From positions 105,613,565 through 105,677,564 of the forward strand of contig CM050451.1 of NCBI GenBank assembly GCA_027563935.2: a stretch of DNA of 64,000 nucleotides, read 5' to 3'. This DNA is from Costus lasius. Taxonomy: Eukaryota; Streptophyta; Magnoliopsida; Zingiberales; Costaceae. How positions within the stretch are numbered: the first letter of the stretch is position 1; each line of letters begins with the position of its first letter. The translations under genes were made by a program, and so were the position numbers. Below, piece after piece: positions 34,141-44,996 of this stretch. The notes under the pieces were generated by a model. That model did no database searches, was not told the origin of the DNA, and worked only from the letters and a program-made list of their open reading frames with translations.

Positions 34141-35329
34141 TGGGGAAAAAAATTCGTACTACTCTTAAAGCAAAATTATTTTAATACTGTTTAATGATTC
34201 ATGTTTTAAAACTCTGCCTAGGATATTGAGAGATGATGACTCTTTATTTTTGCTTTCAGATTTGTACGGTATAATTATCAAAATTGAGATTGAATAACAC
34301 AGATGTCAAAACAAAAAATCAAAGTGATATCATCACACGTTTTGATTTTTTCAATGAACACAGCAAATTCAAGTGAAAAAAAGAATATTAGACATGGATC
34401 TGCTCAAAAATCACAAGCAAGTCCCCGCTCCAAAATCAGCGCCGCCTCCTCTACCCTGGGGGCGATTACCTCCTCTCCGGGCGCCGATTTTCTAGCCGCG
34501 CGCCGATTTCTTTTTGGCGCTTAATTTTTCTGTTGGTTTTTGCCTCATGCTTGATTCCTCCCTTAATAAAAAGGGGATCGAGAGTGAACTTTGAATGAAT
34601 AAAATCAGAAGTGAAATTCCTTAGCCTGTGAATTGTTTGTTCTCCTTTCTCTTTTGTTCTCCGTGGTTCAACGCCAGCCCGTCAGACGTGTTCGTTCACT
34701 TGGGTAAATTTTTTTTGCCTATTTCTCCCATTTGGCCAGTGTCCGGAAGAGGATATTTTTTGTCCTAGCCGTCTAGCACCAGCTTCTGCCGAGTAAGAAG
34801 TGAATTTTGCAGCCTTCGTTACCATTGATAGTGCTCTTTTCACCGGACTTGCGGTCGATCAGGAGTGTGTTCGTTAACTTTGATCTCAACTATGCTCCCT
34901 TCTAAGACTTGTGGCCCATCATGTCGAGAAAAAATGACTAGCTATATTGTCGTCTTTTATTTCACCAAATTGTAATCCGCAAGGTGTATGATATATTGTC
35001 AATTTATTGAAAAGTCGTGACAGCTGAATCTAACGCTGTGTTTTCTTTGAGAGAAAAAAAAAAAAACAGGAGGAGAAAGAAAAATACGGAGAATGAAATA
35101 AAAATCACATGATCTTTCCCCAGAATCTGCACACCGGTGACCAGCAGGGAGTACGGGGGACAGGCGGCAGGGAGCATGGAAGCACGCGGCAAGGAGCTCA
35201 GCAGTCACCGCCGGTGTGAGCTCATCAGTTCGGCAAGCACAAGCTTAGTGCTCGACGAGGGCGAGTTTGGTAGGAGGCATCCTTGAGCCCAGCAGGAGAC
35301 GAGTGCAAACTCGGCGAGCAGCAAGGCGA
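34141..35329. other. Unclassified repeat-like region
   Basis: A TATA-like 'taataaaaagggg' (about 34562) is followed by 'ttgttctcctttctcttttg', reminiscent of an LTR promoter and leader, but I could not find partner ends. Several T- and A-runs occur (34,710 and 35,050). No gene recognised. Confidence 0.35.
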
Positions 35330-35518
35330 GGTTAAAGGAAGCAGGCTGGAAGGCGACGACAGCAAGGGCAAGTGGGCTCGACGAGAAAAGGGCAAGCTGA
35401 CAGGCGACAGAGAGCGGGCTAGAGGACGACGACGGCAAGGACAAGCGGACTGGAGGGCGCCGACGGTGAGGACGAGCGGGCTGTAGGGCGGCGACGGTGA
35501 GGGCAAGGGCGACAGGAA
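35330..35518. repeat. Degenerate GC-rich minisatellite
   Basis: Units of about 30 bp with the core 'gcgggct(g)gagggcgacgac' or 'ggcaaggacaagc' repeat five to six times with substitutions. The associated frames on both strands are repeat-generated. Confidence 0.6.
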
Positions 35519-35606
35519 GGCATGCTAGTTGGAGTTTTTTTTTTTTTTCTTAAGTTTTTTTTGCTCCATTTGAGCGAAAGAGAAAACGAAGGAAACTAAA
35601 TTTCTC

Positions 35607-36166
35607 GAAAAAAATTTGGTTTATGCCAAAATCTGCATACGTTTATCTTGGGTGCACAAATCTCAGCTTTTTTTTATTTTTTTATTTTAAAGCAAAATCA
35701 ACGTACATGAATATTAGTCAATATATATAAAAATATAACTACTATTTAATCCTAGTTTAAAAGTCAACTTATATAAAATCGGTCAACATACATGAATTTC
35801 TAGGTAGATTATACGAAAACTAATATTATCATTCAAAATTCTGAGCGGATTACATAAAACTAGGCAGGATTATACAAAAACTAGGCGGAATTATACGAAA
35901 ATTTAGACAAATTACATAAAATTCTGAGATTATTATACAAAATTCTGATGGAGACTAAAATCGTGTGAGTTGATCGATTTTTGTATAAATTGACTTTTAA
36001 ACCGGTTAAAGAGTAGTTAAATTTTCATGTATGTTGACCCATGTTTGTGTACATTGACTTTGCATTAAAATTTTAAAAAGGAGCTTTGAGATTTAAGTAC
36101 CCAAGATAAAAGTACTTGCTGTAGATTTTGGCAAAAGGATACCTTTCTACCAAAATTTTTTCTAAA
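35607..36166. mobile_element. Fold-back (long inverted repeat) element, MITE-like
   Basis: The left arm (35607 to about 35800) starts with 'aaatttggttta', 'gccaaaatctgca', 'tttatcttgggt', 'aaatctcagc', then 'catgaat' and 'aaaagtcaa'. The right arm (about 35950-36166) carries the reverse complement in the same order. Arms of roughly 190-210 bp are imperfectly paired. The centre (about 35800-35945) has short tandem words 'attatacgaaaa/attacataaaa' with 'actaggc'. No transposase is encoded. I could not fix a target duplication. Confidence 0.75.
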
Positions 36167-37337
36167 TTTCTCCCCTCCATTTTTCTCCTCTCCTCATTTC
36201 AAAAACAAAATAAGTTTTTTTTTTCAATTACTTTTCCCTTCGAGAAAACACAATATAAAAGATCTATTGAATAAATATCTTTGGCAACTAATCCTCTTGA
36301 TAGTACGGCACTAGCATCTAAATGTGCCAATATAATGGGAGTAGATCGATTAAATCATACATAGGTATATAAACGGCTTGGATCAAAATTATAAATCTCT
36401 CTATGCTAGAAGTAATTCTTTCTTGAAAAAAAAACTCATTTATATACTAAGGATAGGTTGATAACCGGCATTCTCCCCAATAAGTCAAAATACATGAAAC
36501 AAATACTTCTAATCCAATTTGGACGAAACGAAAGATATTGGCCACTCTGGCATAGCTAAATTTTTTAGCTTTTGCTAATTAAAAATTTACTGATTAAAAA
36601 ATAATTAGCTGAAAAAGTTTAAAAATATTTAGATAAATAATTGTGTTGGACATCATTTGTACTATGTTGTTAAACATATTATTTCTAAAATATTTTGCAA
36701 AGAGCCTTTCTAATACTTATTACACATGCAAGGAGATAAACAAGCTTAGAGCCAATTTTCAGGTGCGAGAAAAAAAGGTAAAATAAATTTTTTGATCAGC
36801 CAAAAGCACAGGGTGGCAGTTTATAAAGAAAGTAGCTACTTCTCGATTCCAAAAGCTAACATCCAAATAACTAAACTTCTAAAAAAATATATGCTTTTAA
36901 GATCAGTAGAGCACCTAAAAAGTTGTGCCACATGCCCCTAATTATCTACTAGCTTATTTAGCTTCACTTTTAAGCTACTTTTAATTAACTTTTAAATAAA
37001 AAAATTAATTAGAAAATTGTTTGAATAAATAGAAGTTAGAAAAATTATAATTTAATATTTTTGCAGCTTTTCATATGATTTCGTTTAAAAATTTAAGTAT
37101 TATTATTTTAAATAGTTTTAAATAATATATTTATTTATTATTTTAAATTTGAATAACAGTCAAAAAGTTATTAACTAAATATTTTATAAATTCTGACAAT
37201 ATAATATAGTACAATTTAGCATAGTTATAAAACTATTAATAGCAAGCCAAACAAACCCTACTCTCAAATATTCCGAGCGGCTTTTCTACTATTTGTGAAT
37301 ATTTTATTATTTTTATCATTTCATAAATCAAATTACC
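36167..37337. other. AT-rich intergenic region, possible MITE remnants
   Basis: No gene seen. Between about 36,550 and 37,250 words such as 'ttagctttt', 'aaaaagttta' and 'agctacttttaattaact' recur in both orientations, as in eroded inverted-repeat elements. Confidence 0.4.
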
Positions 37338-37342
37338 CTAGA

Positions 37343-38616
37343 TGTCACGCCCCGGTCGGAACGGTCTAAAAACAGTGCTTATCTGCTTCCTAAAGCCGTC
37401 CGGCGGAACACCAGAACGTGATCGCGCTAGGGTTTCCGGACCGAATTTCGTCCCCAAATTCAAAACCCTAGTTCCCCGCTCACTTTTAAATCCCCAATTT
37501 ACAATTCGCACGGAAAGGATTGGAAAACCCTAACCCTAATTCGAGAAAACCGAACCCTAAATCAAATAATACCTTTTCACTGATTTTGAGCGAAGTCAAA
37601 ATCAAACGCCAAATTCAAAATCTTCGGATGCTGACGTCGCCTCTGCGTCAGCCGCCGGCCGAAATCGAAATCTGATTTCGATTTGTTTCGCTGACGTCAC
37701 TCCAGAAATCGAAATCTTGACCGCGTTCGTCCGCCTCGTTTCGAACGCCCGACGCGTTCGAAGCCTTCGTTCTCACGCCACGCGAACGCACGTCGCGCTC
37801 GCGTTCGCAGCCGTCGCCGGAGAAGAGGGACGTGTCGCCTGCGCCTTGCCTCTGCCTCCTCGTCGCCGACCTGGATCTCCCTCGCCGGACCAGAAGGTGT
37901 CCGTTGCCGTCGCAGTGCCGTGGCGGAAGAACCGAAACAGGGGAAACTTCAGCCGGAACAACGGAGGTTCGTTTAGACGCCGGAAAGAGTCGCCTGAGCC
38001 AGAGCACTCGTCGAAGAGGAAGACGGAAGGGAAAACTTCACCTTTATTCACTTCAAAGGTTACAAAACCCTCCCCTTACTCGCCGCTCACACTCCCGTCG
38101 TCGGCGAAACCTCTCAACGCCGTTACACGCTCTCGCTCCGAACTCGCTCGCCGATCTTCCTCACCTCCCGAATGCCGATCTCTCTCGATCACCTCTCTCC
38201 TACCCGCTCCTCTCGTTGCGCCTCTTAAAGGGGAAGCCGCCGCTTCTCCTCGTTGATGCCGCGCCCGGGTCTTACGCCAAAGATCTCGTCGCCTCTTTGC
38301 GCTGCTCACGCCCGCTTCTTCCGCGCGAACAGCCGTCTTCTACCGCTTCGACCCCCGAGATCTCCGCCCGACGTCCACTTCTTCTGCTGGAACCGCGGAC
38401 GTCGCCGCTTCACGTTGCTGGCTTCGTCCGAGACGAAGCTGCCTTTGCCCGTTCCTCGCTGAGATGCCGCGTCCGTGGCTCGCGTCGCACGGCTCGATTG
38501 CGTTGATTTGGGTAAGGATGTTGACCATAGAATTCCTTCACTTTTGGATACTCCGTGTGGGCTTGGATTTTGGATCTGGGCCACCCTGGGTTGAACCGGG
38601 GAGCCAGGGCCTAACA
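37343..38616 (-). mobile_element. Solo LTR of the gag-only family, outlying copy
   Basis: It starts TGTCACGCCCCGGTCGGAAC and ends AGGGCCTAACA (1274 bp), flanked by the 5-bp duplication CTAGA (37338-37342 and 38617-38621). It shares the conserved landmarks of the copies in 1-16 kb: 'gccgtccggcgga(a)(t/c)accag', ACCCTAACCCTAA near 37530, the GATTTTGA...GTCAAAATC pair near 37582-37603 and TGACGTC words near 37631 and 37692. Frames inside, such as 37832-38506, are not conserved coding sequence. Confidence 0.9.
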
Positions 38617-38621
38617 CTAGA

Positions 38622-39716
38622 GGTGATTTAAACCTATTCCATTCCTAATTAGTCTTTCATATTTAATAGCAAAATCTTTAATGAATGTAATATGTGATTT
38701 TGTAGCTTTCACACTCTGAATGTGTTGCTAACAAATGTTTTCCGACTAATAACCTGTGTTGCGAAGAAATCAAATTTCCTTCCACCACAGTTCTATAGAC
38801 GTCTGATAAACCAAGATTAAATTCAAGATTAATAATATTCGATGGTTTTGTCGGAAGAATGTAAAATGGTGTGAAAAATAAATGGATTATAAGTTAGAAC
38901 CAGTTAACTAATAATCTAACCAAAATCTAAACACTTGTTTAATGACATGAAAAATTGATATGGCAAAATCATATGCACTATATATTAATTTATATATATA
39001 GTTACTAATAAAAAAATAAAAAAGAACTGATATTTAAATAAAAATTAAAAAATAAATATCAGACACGGACTGACAGACTGATCCGACAAATCATGTTAAT
39101 CTAGGTCAACCGTATTTTGGGTTTTTAGCATACCTTATCTTTTGTTTGTCTTGGATTTATTGGATTACTAATTCATAAGTTTCTTTTTCTTTTCAGGCGG
39201 ACCAAACCGATCTAGATTTTATAACTATGATAAACGACTAACACTGCATGAGCACCCAATCGCAAAGCAAAAAGATAAACAGTATCACTTGGTATTTAGA
39301 TGATACTAGTGCAATTTAGAACACTTGCAAAATCATAATAAAAAATTAGGCATACATATATGACGCGACTGATTAGCAATTATGAAAATATCAGCAACAA
39401 TCATACTGATCTGAATATGAACTAAATCTTTATTCTGATTGAGCAATGTTTGCAAATCAATGACATTGCAAAAAAGAGCACTTTTTTTTACCATGTGGTA
39501 TGTAGTTACAGAGACCAAAATTTCCATTATCAATAGTTATTCATTTCTCCAAACAGAATATAATAAACTTTTCAATGTTACATGAAGGGGAAAGTCAAGT
39601 CTAATAACAATAAGTGAGAGGAATGAAAAAGGTGCAATGGAAAGAAAACAATCCCTGGCGGCTGGCGAGGAAACAACGCATGAAAATTGTAAGAAGTCAT
39701 TCAAAAGGTAATGGCA
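38622..39716. other. AT-rich intergenic region downstream of the SKA1 homologue
   Basis: No coding region recognised. The part nearest 39,716 is the likely 3' UTR of the minus-strand gene that ends there. Confidence 0.5.
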
Positions 39717-42700
39717 TCATTGACTTTTTGATAGGGTGAACACACGGTGATGGCCAATGCGAAATTCATGAATACGACCAAGATGGCGAAGGACCTGTAA
39801 GTTAAACAAAGAAATTAACAGAATAGATTGCACACTACCACAAACTCTAGTTTGGTAACAACTACACCAGAAATTACATTGACTTTTATCTCATCACTAA
39901 TGCTAATTATATGAATTATTTTTCTGAGAATTTGTTGTATATGTTGGTCTATTATCGGTTTGAATATAGTGTGTACCATACTAAAGTGACCAATTTTTAA
40001 AACTCTAATATACATAAACTTTTAGAATTTAACATATCTGTACATCTTATGGGATTGATTTTGATAGTATTAATAGAACACTATGTAGTGTTATTAAACA
40101 GGCGATCACCTAAGTATATACAATTGATTCTAAACTTTTAACAAGAAATATGTTGTTTGGCTTTAATTTATCATTCATTGATTTGATCTTCAAATCCCAA
40201 ATATAATTTCACACCCTTTTTTTCTTTTTCTCTTCATGCGAGGGCATTGGCTTTCATTGCTTGACTCTTAAGGGCTCATCGAGTCAACGCTTGACTTTAA
40301 GTGCCCACAAGGCAACATGGCATCGAGGCGTTGTCTTGCCTCGTCCATTGCTTGCTGACAACAATGATATCATGGCAAAGGACATTGGGATCCTCTTTGA
40401 CATATTCTAATAAGACAATCATAACATCATAATAATTGAGCTCCTTAATAGGAGCTAACATAGATATGGAATTTAAAAATGAAATTTTTATTGTGTTAGT
40501 TATAGAATAAAAATTGTACAGTTTTGTCTATAAACACTACATTATGGAGATATTAGCAACTGTCCTCTATATTAACCGAATAATAATGTATAATCAACTT
40601 TATAACAAATCATATTAACTATAAACATAAAGAAGTTTTCACTAAAATTTTCTTGAAGAAAACATACACTATCAGAAACTTTAGAACAACAAGAAAAAGT
40701 GAATATTTACTAACTTTACGTCTTGATGCATTAAATATTTTAGGTTATAACTATCAGTGAATAGGACGCATCATGCACAAGCACAAAGAGAATGCTATCA
40801 AGTTATATAGTCTTATCACTCACAGTAATACATGTATGATAGTAATTAGCACTTGTACAGGGACGAGCCAAATAAGTTCATATTCATCAGTTGATAGTAA
40901 TCATCCTTCTTATGATGCATGCAAGGGCAACTCGTATTAGCGAATGCTAGCAAACAAAACCATTTTAGGAGGATATGGATGTCACACAGGGGAACATGCA
41001 AATTTACAAAGTCCTATCATGTGGCACCAACGTATGACTCCTGACAACCGATTAAAAAAATAAAGAAATGAAATAGTAATTATGCATTCTTTCAGTTAGA
41101 TTCTCTTGTTGTATCCTACATTTAATGAGATCATAATCACATCCTTAGCCATAATTGATATTAAATATCAGGATTTTTAGGAGAAATATGAGAAATACAA
41201 TATAAGATTTTTCTAAAACAATTTCTTTTTGATAGCAAAAAATTCTGGATAACTTACAGTAAGAATTGCTTTTCCAGTGTTGTCCAGTTTCAGTCCTGGT
41301 CCTTTAACATCTGTTTCAAGGAAAAAGTGCTTGCCTTTCACTGGTTCAGCTGCTGCTATGTCCCGTAGTTCCTGCATTTAGAGAAAACTTGATTGATCCT
41401 GTGTGATACAGGCATCTGGAAGACTATGATCCATTAATCAAGCAATATAGGTTATGTACAATTTGGATGAATATACTTACTAGAGCCTTTTCCCACATGT
41501 CTTCAGATAGCTACATGAAAACTAGAACTGGTTAAGAAATAAACGGCAAAAGATACTAATTTACTGAGCAACTTGAACCTTCTTCTTTGGGCAGGAGATT
41601 AGTTGAGAATTTGTGTCTGCATACGTAGCTATTTCATTGATAGCAATGTTCACCTTGTCCAAGGTAAGCCTTCCCCTCATATATCTGTGATTGTCAATTT
41701 TTCATGACAGTAGTTGGAGTTGGATTAACATGACGAGCAGTAGCAAGACCTTTGCAGTCAAAAGTAACTTTGAGAATAAACTTACGAGGACAGTGAATCT
41801 AATTCCTCAGAGGCAATATACAAACGGGGAGCAGGATACGCACCTTTCTTTACCTAATTAGGATAAATTAATTGGTTAGTTCGATATAATTACATAAACA
41901 GGAACATTTCCTTAATACGGCAGAAATTATGTTGTCATCCTCAGTTTTGACACAAGGATATTGTGAAACGTTACCAAGATTTTACTCTAAAATCTGGTAG
42001 TTTGAAACAGAGAACACTGGTAATGATCAATATGAAAAGGAATAGATGCTGAAATTTTTGAACATTTTGGTATAGACAACTACTGCAACATTAATGATTG
42101 ATGGAATCACAAGCCAAACATTTTAAGTGACCAATGAGGTATTGTAACAAACAGGTGATAGGTTCTCCATTACCTTGGGCATTGCCGCAGGCTCTTCCTT
42201 AACATAAGAAGACTCTTGTAATTCATCTTGAGCCAAGTCATCCGGCACTAAACTGATTCAATAGACAAGATTATTCTCAAGAGTAGAGCATATGATTCGA
42301 TAAAAATGTGAGTTTTTTTTTTTTTTGAAAAACAAAGACTAAACCACAGTATTTACCACAAAGACGGATTCTGATCCGACCGCGTCTTGCACTCAAGCAT
42401 CGCAGACGGCATATGAGAAAGCATGTGCTGCAGCTTTTTTTGCTGTCGCTGGGACTGCTCGATGAGTTTCTACATCGCAAACAAAGAAAGAAAGAAGTTG
42501 AAGAAACCAACTCGATTCGGAAGGGATAGATCGAAATGAAGAACTGATATGGGAAAGGAGAGACTTTGGCTTTGGGGATAGCCTTCCTCTCCTCCTGCAG
42601 CCTATCTTTGATCGCCTGAATCTGCGACTCCATCGTCTTCAGTGTCGTGTCCACCGCCGACAGATCGGGCATGCTGGTCGCAGGATACACTGCACCGGAA

Positions 42701-42890
42701 GACGATGAAGGATCAAATGAAGAAATTAGGTCATTTTTTGAGACCCTACGGCGCAATTCTCCGAAACAGAAAGGAGATCGGGAGATTCTGAACTGTTACG
42801 AGCGATGACAAGTTCCTGGAGCTCGACGATGCGGGTGTTGAAGGAGGAGACGAGAGAATCGAGGGACGACCCTGCTTGTTTCAGATCCAT
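39717..42890 (-). CDS. SKA1: SKA1 homologue (spindle and kinetochore-associated protein 1)
   Basis: Nine coding exons on the minus strand: 42890-42800, 42689-42565, 42469-42357, 42252-42174, 41847-41786, 41684-41579, 41510-41481, 41371-41258, 39794-39717. Together they give about 265 residues with consistent phases and GT/AG borders. The exon 6 donor is uncertain by six bases (gttcaa or gttgct). The N-terminal part (MDLKQAGSSLDSLVSSFNTRI, then TMESQIQAIKDRLQEE) is coiled-coil, as in the SKA complex. The C-terminal part has the conserved LSSYMRGRLTLDKVN, KGKHFFLETD, GPGLKLDNTGKAIL and LRHLGRIHEFRIGHHRV blocks of the winged-helix microtubule-binding domain. SKA1 helps hold kinetochores to spindle microtubules; this rests on family knowledge. 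The last intron is long (about 1.46 kb). No lesion seen. Its neighbour at 44997 is also a microtubule protein on the same strand. Confidence 0.9.
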
Positions 42891-44996
42891 GATTTTTTTT
42901 GTTGTAGTTGCTGAGACTCCAATCTTTCTGTTATTGCTGGCTCACAATTCCTCACATTTGAAACAACTTCCTTCACTTTTGGGAGGGAAATTTTTTTGTT
43001 TTGTTTTTTATTTGTGCTGTTTTTATTAAAATTAAGCGAGTAGAAATTAGAAAAGTATCTTCTTTTCCTTATATTATTCGACGAGTGGACCAGAAAATAA
43101 AGAGAAACAGGTGAACAGTAAAAAAAGAGACAGAGGTCTTTTTTTTTTTTCAAATTCAATTTATCATGAATATATCTAAATATATTAGTTTTTTACTTTG
43201 ACCTGAACCGAAACCAAATAAATTAATATTTTGATAAAAATAAATTAAATCTAAATAAACGAAAGTTGAAAGATTTTTCTCATCAGCAACGAACAATTCT
43301 ATTCATTAATTATTACTTGGAACAAGTACTATCCGCTCATTCATTTAACAAGCTAGCAAGCACGAGCATCTACAGATTGCTCTTCTAGAGCTGTCAGTCT
43401 TGACACCATCTCTTACCTCTTACAAATTAATCAATTCAGTTTGTTCACCGTACGCTGGTTCAATTAGCTTCTTGGCCTCAGCTTTCTGCACCTCCTCCTC
43501 CCTCTTCTCCCCTTCTTTGACTTTGACTTGTAGTAGACGCTCATGAATATGCCGGCGGCGCCGTACTTGCGGCGGCAAATGGATCCGTCAAATTGGTAGA
43601 AATGCTAGTGTAAGTTTGTAACCAAAGGTTAACCGTCATATCTTTAATGCTATAAAAGAATATGCTATAGAGAGATTAATGAGAAGAGAGAAGTATTATT
43701 AAAGCTTTTAGATCCATTATAATATGTTTCTATAAAGAAATTAAGAAAAAGATACCATTTGATTGATTGATTGATTTATTTATTTTAAGTATGGTAAAAT
43801 TATACAATTTGAGCCAAGTTTAATTATATAAAAAAAAGGCACGAAGCTTCAAACAAAGAATGAAGTGAAAAATCAAATTATGCAACTTGAGATAATGTTG
43901 GTCTCACTTAATTGATAGAACCCAAGGTAGGTCAAGTGAATTACCTTGACCTAGATCAACTTGAGGTAGGCTGACCCAACCCAAGAGTGACAAAGACTAG
44001 ACAAGTTGATATTGGATTCATCTTTATAAGTTGATTTGGCCACTTGATAGTGATATAGATAAATTTTAATTGGATTAATAACATGAATATGGTACCTTAT
44101 TAATGAATCCCATGGTCAAGACACATGACACGCATTGCATAGTACTAGAAGCTTGTAGAAGAATGATGTAGCTTTCATACCATTCTTTCTTTCATCTAAA
44201 ATAAACGCTAACTTTTAATTCAAGTATGTCATCTACCCTGCTAAGCGTCATCGTTGTGATAGTAAGGGACTCTGTCTCAAACACACAATCTCTCTCATTT
44301 AGTTGAGAATTTATGCTATTTTTCCAAGTAGCTAGCATTATAATGACCACATTAAAGCTACATTGAGCTTTATGAATACCAACTAACCTGTCTCTCTCTT
44401 ATTTAGTTGAGAATTTTATGCTATTTTTCAGAGTAGCTAGCATTGTGACGACTGAGTTAAAGCTACAAGCTCTAGTTTAAATGTATGCAAGTGTATGGAA
44501 TGAAGAATCAAACTGACATATTCCAAATCATAGAGAAATATGTATCAGTCAGTATGGTTTACCAATCAAGTCCCTTACAAGACTAGTCCGACAGTTAGCC
44601 TGCAAAAAGAAACCAATTGAGCTAGGGATACGAATCACATACAATTCTTTTACTAGCAAGCTTCTCGATCTACAAACATAAAATTCAGTCTTGCAATGCA
44701 CCTGTGCACATAACAAGTGGAATGAAATCCAAGCAAATTTTTTTTTAAAAAAACAAATGAATATGACTTTGTAAATAAAGATGTAATAATTTAAATATTT
44801 GTTGAGAAAGGTACAAGGCCGAATATCCTATGAGTATTCCTAATTTGTCGGCAATATTTAAATGCGTGTTACAATAAAAATTACAAAGACGCAATGCACA
44901 CAAGGGCATATGTAAACAAGTAGGAATCTTACTCTTGATCTATATTGGCAAATTCAATTTGAACTCGGAATCTTAGATTTCTACAGCAACACTTGG
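42891..44996. other. Intergenic region between the SKA1 and QWRF genes
   Basis: The promoter side of SKA1 (42891 to about 43,200) has T-runs. On the minus strand around 43,600-43,430 a short Lys/Glu-rich reading (…RRKYGAAGIFMSVYYKSKSKKG, with a shift to …EEEVQKAEAKKLIEP) looks like an exon remnant, but I cannot assign it. Near-duplicate 55-60 bp segments ('ctctc(t)ttatttagttgagaatttatgctatttt') lie at about 44,290 and 44,395. The rest is AT-rich. Confidence 0.45.

Noticed and set aside
42277..42756. 159-codon minus-strand frame as a separate gene
   Set aside because: It is SKA1 exon 2 read through into introns; splicing gives a better protein with the family's later motifs.
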